This document shows, piece after piece, positions 8,671-17,922 of a DNA stretch of 64,000 nt. The DNA comes from an uncultured Opitutaceae bacterium. Its GTDB lineage: Bacteria > Verrucomicrobiota > Verrucomicrobiia > Opitutales > Opitutaceae. The first letter of the stretch is position 1, and each line of letters begins with the position of its first letter. The position numbers and the translations under genes were made by a program. Location of the stretch: positions 31,976 to 95,975 of the forward strand of contig CAITEC010000036.1 in NCBI GenBank assembly GCA_903891325.1. Reading direction: 5' to 3'. A model generated the notes under the pieces. The model made no database searches. It worked only from the letters and a program-made list of their open reading frames with translations, and was not told where the DNA came from.

Positions 8671-9471
8671 ATGAAGTGGTTTTTAGCCATCAACGAGGGT
8701 TCGCCCTACTTCAGGCAGTACGGGGATATGATCCGGGTGGCCGTCCTCACGGCAGCCCGGCACACCCATCTGGAACCCCACCTCCTTTACGACGGCGAAC
8801 CCTGTGAGCTGACGCAATGGCTTGAGGGGCGGGGCGTGGTGATTATCAACCGCCGCTGGCGCCTGCTCGGCGAGTTCAACCGGGTGGCGCGGGAGTGCGG
8901 GCGCACGGAATTGATGGGGTACGCCGGGGGAATCTTCCTTCGGATGGAAGTCCCCCGGGTATGCGCGGAGCGTGGCTGGGCGGACGAGGAGGTGCTCTAC
9001 ACCGACTGCGACATCATGTTCATGGGCGATCCGCAGCCGCTCTTTCCGGACCTGCGCGGCGCGTTTTTTGGCGTCGGGCCGGAGTCTGACCCGGAGGATC
9101 CCGCCCACATGAACTCGGGTGTAATGTTGATGCGTTTGCCGGCGCTGGCGGCCCTCGACGGCAGTTTTGAGGAATTTGTCCGGATCGCGATGGCCGATTG
9201 CGCGCGGTACACCGACCAGTTCGCCTACGACGTGTATTTCCGCCACGGATGGAGGGCGCTGCCGCCGGAACTGAACTGGAAGCCCTACTGGGGGGAGAAC
9301 CCCGCCGCCCGGATTGTCCATTTCCACGGGCCCAAGCCTTTTATCCGCGCCGCGCTCGAGGCGGGAATGGCGGGAACCCAGACCCAGCGGGACATGGCCC
9401 GCGGGGCATACGCACATTATTCCGAGGTATGGGAGTCGGTGCTGAGGACGGGGGGTGAAATTAGTAATTAG
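8671..9471 (+). CDS. GT8-like nucleotide-diphospho-sugar transferase
   Basis: A 266-residue soluble protein. A Rossmann-like N-terminus (MKWFLAINEGSPYF) is followed by VLYTDCDIMFM at about residues 108-118, where the D-C-D is a DxD metal/nucleotide-sugar motif. MNSGVMLMRLP follows, then a late IVHFHGPKPF stretch that matches the HxxGxxKP element of GT8 retaining glycosyltransferases. It probably adds a sugar to the surface glycan; donor and acceptor are unknown. It starts 13 bp after the beta-sandwich gene. The stop codon (TAG, 9469-9471) lies inside the left arm of an AT-rich inverted repeat, so the last residues may have been supplied by that element. Confidence 0.8.
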   Translation: MKWFLAINEGSPYFRQYGDMIRVAVLTAARHTHLEPHLLYDGEPCELTQWLEGRGVVIINRRWRLLGEFNRVARECGRTELMGYAGGIFLRMEVPRVCAERGWADEEVLYTDCDIMFMGDPQPLFPDLRGAFFGVGPESDPEDPAHMNSGVMLMRLPALAALDGSFEEFVRIAMADCARYTDQFAYDVYFRHGWRALPPELNWKPYWGENPAARIVHFHGPKPFIRAALEAGMAGTQTQRDMARGAYAHYSEVWESVLRTGGEISN

Positions 9472-9560
9472 TAAGTCATGGTTGGTAGGTGCAGGAGGGC
9501 GCGAAGCGCATTCGGCAAACCATCAATTAATAATTACTACTTACTAATTACTACTTTCCG
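9457..9560. repeat. AT-rich inverted repeat between convergent genes
   Basis: An island of AT-rich sequence in a GC-rich setting. A 14-bp perfect inverted repeat (agtaattagtaagt at 9463-9476; its complement at 9539-9552) encloses a GC hairpin (gcgcgaagcgc near 9500). The element lies between two converging genes and contains the stop codon of the GT8-like gene. A related sequence occurs at 63021-63095 with the same order: aattagtaagtcat, then a GC hairpin, then aaccatcaat. It could act as a bidirectional terminator or be a mobile miniature repeat; only the structure is seen directly. Confidence 0.75.
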
Positions 9561-9564
9561 TACC

Positions 9565-10239
9565 CTATATCTTTGAAACACACCAAATCGGCAGATTGAG
9601 GATCGATACCCATTCCTTCCCCTCAATCTGGGCCTCGATCCGCAGGCGATGTTTCCCGGCCGGCGTCTCGAAATCGATCTCGAATCCTGGATTGGAATTT
9701 TGCGCCTGCGGGCCGACCTGGGCGATCGCTTCCGGCGCCGCCAAGCCCGACCGACCTGGGAAAACCTTTTCATCCACCCGCGCCCGAACCGAGGTGACCG
9801 CCCGGCCGTCCTTGGGCACCGCCCATCCCCTGAGCGCGAAGCGACTTGAACGGTAGATCCGGTAGGGCGGTGTCTGAAAGTGATAGGTGAACGCGGCGCC
9901 GGGCAGGTCCGGCGCACCGGCCGGCGCGCCGGCGGCCGCGCCGGCCTCCTGCAGCAGCCACGTAAAAGTCTCCAGATCGGCGTGATGCGAGTGCAGGGCC
10001 TCCTGGAGGGCGATCTTCTCGAGATGGAGCTCGTGGACATAGCGGTCGCGATCCACCGCGGCGAGATTGAGCGCGTGGATCTTCGTATCGCGTTCGGCGA
10101 TGGCTTCGACTTGGGCGCGGATCTGTTCCTCGGCGGCGAGAAGCCCCCGGGCTCCCTTCAGCCGGAATTCGCCCTCTCGCTGGATCGACTCGGCGAGTTG
10201 GTTCCTGAGCCGGCTGGTCTCTTCCGGGGGGGTGTTCAT
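9565..10239 (-). CDS. Coiled-coil plus beta-sandwich protein, glycan-locus accessory
   Basis: A 224-residue protein. Residues about 5-95 are heptad-rich and charged (RLRNQLAESIQREGEFRL, DRDRYVHELHLEKIALQEAL), consistent with a coiled coil. Residues about 115-220 form the beta-sandwich: GWAVPKDGRAVTSVRARVD, AIAQVGPQAQNSNPGFEID, EWVSILNLPIWCV. This half aligns along its whole length with the protein at 8013-8657, so the two are paralogues on opposite strands around a repeat. I placed the start at ATG 10239, which overlaps the stop of the upstream coiled-coil gene by 4 bp. No enzyme motif is seen. A scaffold or glycan-binding role for neighbouring glycosyltransferases is inferred. Confidence 0.75.
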   Translation of the reverse strand: MNTPPEETSRLRNQLAESIQREGEFRLKGARGLLAAEEQIRAQVEAIAERDTKIHALNLAAVDRDRYVHELHLEKIALQEALHSHHADLETFTWLLQEAGAAAGAPAGAPDLPGAAFTYHFQTPPYRIYRSSRFALRGWAVPKDGRAVTSVRARVDEKVFPGRSGLAAPEAIAQVGPQAQNSNPGFEIDFETPAGKHRLRIEAQIEGKEWVSILNLPIWCVSKI

Positions 10240-10592
10240 CGGGAAAAAATGCGGCGGAGGGAACGCAGCGGGGCGGTCATCCGCCAGGAGACGCTCGATT
10301 CCATCGCCCGCTTTCGCGCCTCCGCCTCGCGCAGCGCGGCAATCGACTGGTCGCGCTCGGAGATGACGCGGGTCAGGTGGGCGCATTGGCCGTCGAGCTC
10401 CGAGATCCTCCGCTCGAGCGCATCCCGAAGCGCCTCGAGATTGTCGGCGTGCTGCCGGGTCAGCCGAAGGCCCTCGTCGGCCCAGGCGCCATGCGTGCGG
10501 GCCGCCTCCAGCGCCGTCTCGGCTGACGCAAGCTGAGCCCGCGCCGATTCCAGCAACCGGTCGCGGAGGTCTTGGGCGTCAGGTTCTGCCAT
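10236..10592 (-). CDS. Small coiled-coil protein with glycosyltransferase-type tail
   Basis: A 118-residue protein, almost entirely a predicted coiled coil (LTRQHADNLEALRDALERRI, ELDGQCAHLTRVISERDQSI). It ends in SVSWRMTAPLRSLRRIFSR. The same pattern occurs in the linker of the giant glycosyltransferase just upstream (LTRQHAANLEKLRKDLSRRV ... FSWRATSFLRFLRRKLL), so this looks like a free-standing copy of that linker. In known bacterial surface-glycan transferases the SWRxTxPLRxLRR stretch usually sits between coiled coil and catalytic domain and may be amphipathic and membrane-contacting. It is coupled to the downstream beta-sandwich gene by an ATGA overlap. The function is unknown. Confidence 0.7.
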   Translation of the reverse strand: MAEPDAQDLRDRLLESARAQLASAETALEAARTHGAWADEGLRLTRQHADNLEALRDALERRISELDGQCAHLTRVISERDQSIAALREAEARKRAMESSVSWRMTAPLRSLRRIFSR

Positions 10593-10643
10593 CCGGGGAT
10601 TTCTAGCATGAAGGACGGCAAGATCAAGAAGTCAGGGCTCCCA

Positions 10644-10692
10644 TGTAGCCGGCCTCCAAGAGGCCGGACCGGGGTCTTGGACCCCGGCTACA
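10644..10692. repeat. Cloverleaf-like palindromic intergenic repeat
   Basis: An outer stem, tgtagcc (10644-10650) with ggctaca (10686-10692), encloses two hairpins: ccggcctc/gaggccgg with loop caa, and ccggggtc/gaccccgg with loop ttg. The second hairpin uses part of the outer stem, so the two folds compete. It lies between two leftward genes, downstream of the giant glycosyltransferase. The same opening, tgtagccggggtc, begins again at 63988 and runs off the window, so this is an interspersed repeat rather than a one-off terminator. Confidence 0.72.
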
Positions 10693-10696
10693 ATTT

Positions 10697-13600
10697 TCAG
10701 ACCCGCGGCGGCGACGCCAGCGTGAAGTCGTTCAGTTCCAGCGTCAGGTTCGGATTATAGGCCGGATCCCCCGTCAGCAGCGGTCCCCAGCGCAGGAGCA
10801 TCAGCTCCACCTCCCGGCGGAAACGCTCGGCCTTCTCGGGCGTGTCGTCGGATCCGCGGCTGGCGCTCTCGTGGTGGTAGAACTCGGCAAAGGGGGTCCA
10901 CAGGTTGAGATAGCCGGCCTCGCGCACCTTCAGGCAGAAGTCCACGTCGTTGAAGGCGACCGCCAGGTCGACCTCGTCGAGCCCGCCGACCTGCTCGAAG
11001 ACCGCCTTCCTGACCACCAGGCAGGCCGCGGTGACCGCGCTGTAGTTCTGGACCAGCCGCGCCCGGTTGAACTTTCCCTCCGTCCCCCGGGGAAAGCTGA
11101 GGAAGGCGTGCCCGGCGACACCGCCCAGGCCGACGATCGACCCTGCGTGCTGGATCGTGTCGTTCGGGTAGTAGAGCATCGCCCCGACGCATCCGATCTC
11201 GGGGCGGAGCGCCTGCGACGCCATTTCGTCCAGCCAGCCTGGCGTGATCACCTCCAGGTCGTTGTTGAGCAGGGCCACGAGCTCACCGCGGGCGTCGCGG
11301 ACCGCGAGGTTGTTGATCGCCGAGTAGTTGAAGGGCTTGTCGTGCCGCAGGACCGTGACGCTGCGGGCGGCGACGCCGCGGCCGCCCCATTTCCGCGCCA
11401 GTTCCGTGAGATAGTCGAGAGCCGCCGGGTCGTCGGAGCCGTTGTCGACGATGATCATCTCGAAGCGCGGGTAGGTCGTCTTTTCGAGGATGCTTCCGAC
11501 GCAGCGGCGCAGCAGTTCAAGACCGTTTCGGGTCGGGATGATGATCGAGACCAGCGGGGCGGGGTCCGGCAGGGAATAGCGGACCCGCCAGTGGTCACCG
11601 GGAACGGGGACCAGGTCCACCTTGCGGCCGGTCCTCTGGAAGTGCTCCGTGAGGGCGCGGCGTGCCGCCTCGAGCGGGTAGTTTTTCTCGCTAAGCATCA
11701 GGGCGGTCGAGCCCGGGATCGCCCGCCAGTGGTAAAGCACCTTGGGGATGTGCCGGACCCGGGAGACGTCGGTGCGCTCCCAGACCCTCAGTGCCAGGTC
11801 CCAGTCCTGGCTTCCCTCGAAGCCGGCCCGAAATCCGCCGGCCTCCCTGACGAGGGAGGTGCGATAGACGGACAGGTGCGAGGTGTAGTTCTGCGCGAGG
11901 AACAGGTCGGGGAGGAAATCGGGCTTGAAGTAAGGCTCAAAGCGCCGGTCCTCCTCGTCGATCTTGTCCTCGTCGCTGTAGATGAAATCGGCCCTGGGGT
12001 CCGAGGCGGCAATGGAGGCCACCTCGAAGAGGGCACCGGGAGCGAGCGTGTCATCGTGGTCCAGGAGCGCCACAAAGTCGCCGGTTGCGAGTTCCAGGGC
12101 GGAATTTGAGGCCGCGGAGATGTGGCCGTTCTGTGGCCGGAACACGGCCTTGATCCGGGGCTCCTCGCGCAGGTAGCGCTCGAGGATCCGGCGCACGTGG
12201 GGCTCCGGCGACGCGTCGTCGGCCACGCACAGTTCCCAGCGGGGATAGGTCTGCGCCCGGACCGATTCTATCGCCTTCACCAGGTAGACCTCGGGCGTGT
12301 TGTAGACCGGCATCACGATCGAGATCAGGGGCTGGCGGGCCAGGAGGGACGAGGCCTCGGCCTGGCGGCGGAGCTCGTCCGGCCCGGCCTTCTCGTAGGC
12401 CCGAATCCACTCCTCGTAGGAGGTGAGGTCGGGAGGGCCGCAGTCCTCCCCGACGCGGAGCGCGGTGTGGAAGAAACGATGCCAGGCGCCATCCTCGTCG
12501 GAAACCTCCAGGTCGAGCAGCGAGTCGGCGGGCGTTAGCGGCAGGTCGATTCGCCAGCCGCAGTATTCGGCCTGGGGCCTGTCCTTTACCGAGGCGTAGA
12601 CATCCAGCCGCTTCAGGCCATAGGTTCCCGAAACGACCCGGCCGGGAAGGACGGCCCGGACCCCGGTCAGCCGGGTGCCGTCCTCGGCGAAGCACCAGCC
12701 CCTCATGGACACGGTGCGGGGCCTGAAGCTCCAGCTCTGGGGATAGTCGACACTGCGCACAAAGAGCGGGTTGTCCGCCCCGTCATCGTCTGCTGCGGCC
12801 GCCGGCGCCGGGAGGATGGGATCAGCCCCGGAAACGGCCGCCGGCGCGGGAACCGCCTTTCGCGGGTCGAGGAGCTTGCGCCGCAGGAAACGAAGGAACG
12901 AGGTCGCCCGCCAGGAGAAGCTCGACTGCAGCGCCGCGATCTTCATGTCCCGCGCGCGGATCGACTCGTCGCGGGAATGGATGGTCCGGGTTAGATGGTC
13001 GCACTGCGCATCCAGCTCGCGGACGCGCCGCGAGAGGTCCTTGCGCAGCTTCTCGAGGTTTGCCGCGTGCTGGCGGGTGAGGCGGAAACCCTCCACGCTC
13101 TTCGCGAGCCGGCCCCGGACCGCCACCAGGTCCGCCTCTGCGGACCGGAGCTTGTCGCGGGTGAGCGCGGCGCCGGACTCCATGTCGGCCGCCAGGAGCG
13201 CGAGATCGGCGGCCAGCGCCGCCGTGTCGCCCCCCCCGGGGGCGAGCGTTGCGGCGAGGCCGGCGGCGGCAAGGGTGGTCTCGGTCGTGCCCGGCTTCTG
13301 GAGCCGCGCCCATCGCGCGTGCACCGGGCGGCCCATGGCGTCGGCGTAGGCGGCCTCCAGCCGGGCCGCCGCGTCCGCCAGGTCGAAATGCCGGCGCGCG
13401 AAGTCCCGGCCTCCCTGTGAAAGCCGGGCGGCGAGGGACGGGTCGGAGAAGACGGCGCCGCACGCGTCGGCGATGTCCTCGGGCGTTCCCGTGCCCAGGA
13501 AGAGCGCGTCCTCGCGGTCGCGCATGTGCGCCGCGATGTTCGACCGCGGCAGGATCACCGGCTTTCCCATGGCCAGGAACTCCGGAAGCTTGGACGGGAG

Positions 13601-14485
13601 ACGGCAATCGTTGAAGGGCCCGGGGCGGCCGGGCTGCACGAGGACGTCGGCCAGGGCGAGTAGTCGGGGCAGGAGCGCCTTGTCCACGAAGCCGAGGTCG
13701 ACCACGCACTTTTCCCAATCGAAGCCGAGCGAGGCCTTGAATGCGGGCGAATTGAAGCCGGTCCGGACGAGCCGGGTCGGCGTGCCCCGCTCGTTGAGGA
13801 GCTTCACGGCGAGGTAGAGCTCCCGCATCTCCGGCCCGTTGGCGTAGGTGTTGCTCCCGGTGAAGACGATCACCCGCTCGCCGTCGCGAATTCCCAGCTC
13901 CCGCCGGAGCTCGGGTTCGGGGCGCAGGGGCCGGTACATCGAGAAATCAACGCCGGGCGGAAGGAGGTGAACGGGAATCCCGGGCGGTGCGAAGGGACGG
14001 AGTCCCTCGACGATGATCGTGATCCCGTCGGCGGCCCGGAGCAGGTTGTGGTAGCGGAGCGGATTCACGAGCCCGTCGGGGAGGGTCTTCGCGAGCGCGG
14101 CCTCATCGAGCCCTCGGAGCTCCGCAAGCGGCCTCCCGGCGTACGCCTTCGCCAAAAAATCCTCGTTGTCCTCGAGGTGGATCAGCAGCCGGGCCGGCGA
14201 CCGGCGCTGGTGCTCGATCACGAAGCGCCGCACACCCTCCCGAGGGGTCCAGGCGTGGACAATGTCGGCGGCCGCGCCATTGGGAAAAAGCCGGGGGCGG
14301 GCGAGAACTTCCTCGTACGACGCGGCAATGAAACCGGGATCCGCGACCGCCCGGATCGTGTCCAGGCCCCCCGGCACCGCCACCACGCAGGAGTGCCCGC
14401 TCCCGGAGAGCCGGTTCGCGAACCCGCCGATATGATTGAGGCTGTTGGTCGTGAAATCGCCGTAGTTGACGAAGAGGATGTTCAC
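10697..14485 (-). CDS. Trimodular glycosyltransferase GT4-coiled coil-beta-sandwich-GT2-GT2
   Basis: A 1262-residue protein. Residues about 1-390 form a GT4-type GT-B domain (NILFVNYGDF, FTGSNTYANGPE, LPSKLPEFLAMGKPVILPRS). Residues about 400-530 are coiled coil ending in FSWRATSFLRFLRRKLL. Residues about 565-670 hold the locus beta-sandwich (GWCFAEDGTRLTGV ... GWRIDLP). From about 709 comes a first GT2 domain (ISIVMPVYNTPEVY, with LLDHDDTL near 799 as the DxD), and from about 968 a second (VSIIIPTRNGLELL, VALLNNDLEV). Proteins with stacked GT domains usually polymerise O-antigen or similar chains; linkage and sugars cannot be read. The GTG start at 14485 precedes the conserved VNILFVNYGDF; longer starts add an unlikely leader. 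Confidence 0.88.
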   Translation of the reverse strand: MNILFVNYGDFTTNSLNHIGGFANRLSGSGHSCVVAVPGGLDTIRAVADPGFIAASYEEVLARPRLFPNGAAADIVHAWTPREGVRRFVIEHQRRSPARLLIHLEDNEDFLAKAYAGRPLAELRGLDEAALAKTLPDGLVNPLRYHNLLRAADGITIIVEGLRPFAPPGIPVHLLPPGVDFSMYRPLRPEPELRRELGIRDGERVIVFTGSNTYANGPEMRELYLAVKLLNERGTPTRLVRTGFNSPAFKASLGFDWEKCVVDLGFVDKALLPRLLALADVLVQPGRPGPFNDCRLPSKLPEFLAMGKPVILPRSNIAAHMRDREDALFLGTGTPEDIADACGAVFSDPSLAARLSQGGRDFARRHFDLADAAARLEAAYADAMGRPVHARWARLQKPGTTETTLAAAGLAATLAPGGGDTAALAADLALLAADMESGAALTRDKLRSAEADLVAVRGRLAKSVEGFRLTRQHAANLEKLRKDLSRRVRELDAQCDHLTRTIHSRDESIRARDMKIAALQSSFSWRATSFLRFLRRKLLDPRKAVPAPAAVSGADPILPAPAAAADDDGADNPLFVRSVDYPQSWSFRPRTVSMRGWCFAEDGTRLTGVRAVLPGRVVSGTYGLKRLDVYASVKDRPQAEYCGWRIDLPLTPADSLLDLEVSDEDGAWHRFFHTALRVGEDCGPPDLTSYEEWIRAYEKAGPDELRRQAEASSLLARQPLISIVMPVYNTPEVYLVKAIESVRAQTYPRWELCVADDASPEPHVRRILERYLREEPRIKAVFRPQNGHISAASNSALELATGDFVALLDHDDTLAPGALFEVASIAASDPRADFIYSDEDKIDEEDRRFEPYFKPDFLPDLFLAQNYTSHLSVYRTSLVREAGGFRAGFEGSQDWDLALRVWERTDVSRVRHIPKVLYHWRAIPGSTALMLSEKNYPLEAARRALTEHFQRTGRKVDLVPVPGDHWRVRYSLPDPAPLVSIIIPTRNGLELLRRCVGSILEKTTYPRFEMIIVDNGSDDPAALDYLTELARKWGGRGVAARSVTVLRHDKPFNYSAINNLAVRDARGELVALLNNDLEVITPGWLDEMASQALRPEIGCVGAMLYYPNDTIQHAGSIVGLGGVAGHAFLSFPRGTEGKFNRARLVQNYSAVTAACLVVRKAVFEQVGGLDEVDLAVAFNDVDFCLKVREAGYLNLWTPFAEFYHHESASRGSDDTPEKAERFRREVELMLLRWGPLLTGDPAYNPNLTLELNDFTLASPPRV

Positions 14486-14954
14486 GCGGCGGTTAATTCG
14501 ATTTGAGCGGAAAGATCGGGCAGGCGTCAGTTCGGTGATTAGGCATGTGCTGGCGGAAACGTCGAGCCGAAGTGCTTCTTCGAGTCCCGGAGTCCTGCAG
14601 TTGATAGGAACGATCAATTCAGACAAGGAGGTAATGGGGCCATTGCGCGAAATCCGCGGATGACGCCGGGCGGTCGGTGCCTGCGCGCATGGAGCGAGCC
14701 GCTTCGGCATAAGGCCCCGACACTTGGCCTGCCGCCGTTGCTGGAAGCAGCCAGGGGATTGCCAGATTCGGCATTGCAGTGGCTCGGATACTTCAGCCAG
14801 AGTTTCCCGATGCCCCCGGAAATGAAGGAGGACAGTGCCCGCTGCATGGCAAAGTCTCGACGCGGTCCAGGCGATGTGCCGTCGATATCCGCCGAAGGAG
14901 CCGTGTGGCAAAGCCTGAAAGGTCGCCCGGCCCAACACTTGGCCTCTTGAAGCA
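14486..14954. other. 469-bp non-coding stretch between divergent units
   Basis: No convincing gene on either strand. Short open frames here have atypical composition (many Cys, Ser and Arg) and no recognisable motif. The stretch separates the leftward giant glycosyltransferase from a rightward unit whose first two genes are damaged, so it should contain promoters for both directions. Base composition is less GC-rich than the neighbouring genes. I see no transposase, terminal repeats or tRNA. A heavily decayed gene cannot be excluded by eye. Confidence 0.5.
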
Positions 14955-15980
14955 ATGAAAAACCTGGTAACCGGCGGTTAGGGTTTTCTCGGTTCGCGGA
15001 TCGTGCGTCGGCTCGCTGAACGCGGCGAGGAAGTCATCTCCGTCGACCTTTGGGAAGACACGGCGCGGCCCCCGGGTGTGCGGTATTGCCGATGCGACGT
15101 GCGCGATCGAGCGACACTGGACTCGCTCATGAAAGGGGTGGATGTCGTGCATCACAACGCCGCGCTAGTCCCCCTGGCAAAATCGGGAAAGGAGTTCCGG
15201 GCGGTCAACGTTGACGGTTCGCGGATCGCGGCGGAGGTTGCCGCGGCGAACCGGGTCAAGGCGTTCATCCACATGAGCTCCAGCGCGATCTTCGGGATCC
15301 CCAGCCAAGTCCCTATCACCGCAAGTACCCGCGCGCTTCCTGTCGAGGCATACGGGCGTTCGAAAATGGACGGCGAATCCGCGGTCAGCAATGCCTGCGC
15401 CCGAGGCGGCATTCCGCTGATCATCGTGCGGCCCAGGACAATCCTTGCAGAGGGAAGGCTCGGCATTTTTCAGATTCTCTTCGATTGGATCAGTGAAAGT
15501 CGATCAGTGTACGTGATTGGCAGCGGTGACTTTCCTTACCAGTTCGTCCATGCGGACGATCTTATGGATGCCTATCTCCTCGCACTCGACCTCGGTAAAC
15601 CCGGCATATACAACGTGGGCACGGACGACTACGGGACGTTGCGCGGCACTCTCGAGAGCATCATTTCCTTCGCGCATTCGAGGTCGAAAGTCAGAAGCCT
15701 GCCGGTCTGGCCGACGATCACAACCCTGGGGATTCTGGACCGGCTCGGCCTGATCCCGCTCGCTCCGTGGCACTATCTGACTTATCACAAGCCGTTCGCC
15801 TTCGATGTCGAGCCGCTCAAGAAGCTTGGCTGGAAGCCGCGATATTCCAATGACCGGATGTTTCAGTCCAGTTACATGTGGTTTCTGGAACATCGATCGG
15901 ACGTGGTTTCAGATTGCGCTTCGCCGCACCGAAAGGCGGTTAGGGAGGGCATTCTCAGGATTCTAAGGAATCTTTCCTGA
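14955..15980 (+). pseudogene. NAD-dependent epimerase/dehydratase interrupted by in-frame TAG
   Basis: From ATG 14955 the frame reads MKNLVTGG, then TAG at 14979-14981 (codon 9), then GFLGSRIVRRLAERGEE and on without interruption to a TGA at 15980 (342 codons in all). The stop sits inside the G-x-x-G-x-x-G dinucleotide-binding loop of an extended SDR (expected TGGxGFLG). Everything else looks intact: CDVRD, HHNAALV, HMSSSAIFG and the catalytic YGRSK. Restart at GTG 15003 would lose the Rossmann loop, so a truncated product should not bind NAD. The family modifies nucleotide sugars or steroids. The next gene, 1 bp downstream, is also broken by a TAG. Recent nonsense decay is the simplest reading. 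Confidence 0.8.
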
Positions 15981-15981
15981 A

Positions 15982-17886
15982 ATGGCGATCGGCGAGATCC
16001 TCAAAAAGGCAAAGGCGGACTCGCTGCCCCTGTTTCTTCTGGGCGCGGCGGTTGTAGCCGGCCCGGCGCTTTTCTTTGGACCGTGGCTTCCGTTGCTGGA
16101 CACGATCGCCTTTTCGGCGCTCAACAGCTTCCCGGCGAAACAGTCCTACGGACCGTTCCACTATTATGTTTTCGAGTTCACCTACATGCTGCCCCTGATC
16201 CTGTGCCGTGCATGCACGGACTTCGGCATCCATGTCCGGTGGCAGGTATTGTTGTTCTACCTGACCGAGGGGCTGGTCGCCTTCTTTGTGGTATGGAGGT
16301 TGATCACGCGGCTTGTTGAAAATCCGCTGGTCCGCTGCGTCGGCTGTAGCCTGGGCGCGCTGGCCTTTTGGGATGGGCTTTTCCTTTGGGGCGGCCCGTT
16401 GGCATAGTCGCTGGCGGCAGCGGCCCTGGCACTGGCGGCGGTCCTGTCGATAATGGAGGCTGAACAGGGGACGGCCGACGGGACCGGAAAGGTTGCGCTG
16501 CTGTGTGCCTTGGCGGTGGTGAGCCACCCATTCGCCGTGCCGTTTGCCCTGATCCTCGTCGCAGTGAGGCTGGTGCTTCTGAAGCGGGGGCGCCTCAGGG
16601 GCGCCGCCCTGCTTGTGACGTTGCTCGCCTATGGGGTGCTTGTCCGCATCGACAGCCCGGAGGGCGCGGGTGGGGGCGGGCTGGGCGGACTTTTTGGCGC
16701 GGTGCCGCGGCTTTCCTGGTCCCGTGCCGTCTCATTCGCGACCTGGGATTCGGCGACTGTGCTCGACGTCCTTGGGGTGAGTACGAGAAGCATCTCCCTG
16801 CTGTTTTCCACGTTCGCGGCGGTGAGGTTGGCGGGATTCGTCGCATCCCCGGTGGCCCTGTTTGTCGCGCGGCGCTCTCGTGCGATCACGATGCTCGCCG
16901 CGATGGATGGGATCGTCGCGGTCCTCTATCTCTTTGCGAACGACACTAACTTTATTTCCTACTGGCCGCAGCGGATCCTGACCTTGAATTCAAGCATCAC
17001 CTACGCCGCCGGGGTTGTGCTGCCCTACGTCGTGGTCAAATCCCTCATGGGTCGGGAACCGCTTGGCCGGCATTCGATCCCGCGTCGCACCCATCTTCTT
17101 TGCATCATCCTTCCGTTCGTCATTTCGATGGCCCTGGTCAACGTGCAGATCCCTGTAATGCGGCTGGGCCCGGCCATCAGGGTGAATTATCGCACTGCCC
17201 GCCAGGCGTTGCTTGAAATGGGATTGCACGATTCCACGGTCTACTGCGCGGGCTTCGGCAATATCCATCCAAACTATCTTCGTTGCATTCCATTCCTCCT
17301 CTTTAGCGACAGTCACGTGCTGGCCAGGAACCTTGTGCTCGTTACGGAATGGCATTCGCAGCCCAGGCACCCGTCCAGGGTCGCGGAGCGCGAGCTGGAT
17401 AAGGCCGGCTTCGGAAGCGTGCGTGTCGCCTGCGGGGTGAACTTTGCAATGAAGGACGGGATGGTGATCGCGCGGCAGGGAGATTATTCCGTGGATAGGA
17501 CCCTTAGAATCGATTCATGGTCGGGCCTGCCTAGGGGCGAAACGGGATGGCCGATTTTGACGACTGGGCACCCGGACGACGGCAATTTCGTCTATGCGGT
17601 GGCGGTCGGGCGCGGTTTGGCGGAGATACGCCTTGATCGGTGGGGTTCGCTGCCGCTTCGAAGCGCGCCGTTTTCGATCGAGGGCAACGGCGGCCACTTG
17701 GTGAGGGTACGGCTGGGTGCCGAGGCCGCAGAAGTGGACTTGGACGGAGAACGCATTCTGGGATTTGCGGGTGACCTGGGCGACCTGGCTACGCCCGAAT
17801 TCAAGGAGAATCACATCGGAGGGACGGCGGCGGTCGAATACTGGAGGGGAGGCCCGGGCGGCGGGCGCCCCGATCTTGCCCCTTGA
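15982..17886 (+). pseudogene. GT-C-like membrane protein interrupted by in-frame TAG
   Basis: One 635-codon frame from ATG 15982 to TGA 17886 is interrupted only by TAG at 16405-16407 (codon 142). The code before it (membrane segments such as LPLFLLGAAVVAGPALFFGP) and after it (SLAAAALALAAVLS, then further membrane segments and a C-terminal beta-rich domain from about residue 500) are in the same frame. No frameshift is needed. The stop falls in what would be one continuous transmembrane helix (GGPLA / SLAAAAL). A restart at ATG 16453 would lose the first helices. The intact protein would resemble the polytopic GT-C-like protein encoded next. It lies 1 bp after an epimerase with the same kind of lesion. 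Confidence 0.78.
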
Positions 17887-17922
17887 CCGGCCCAGCCGCA
17901 TCAATTTACTCCGCTCGCATCA

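Noticed and set aside
16460..16490. ctgaacaggggacgg in the broken membrane gene as another coding palindrome
   Set aside because: Only about 8 bp match the element arm and there is no inverted partner nearby.
14955..17886. Genome-wide reassignment of TAG to an amino acid
   Set aside because: An intact RF1 gene with PVT and GGQ motifs is present, and TAG ends several intact genes (transaldolase, DUF3570, GH63-type, Ig-domain protein).
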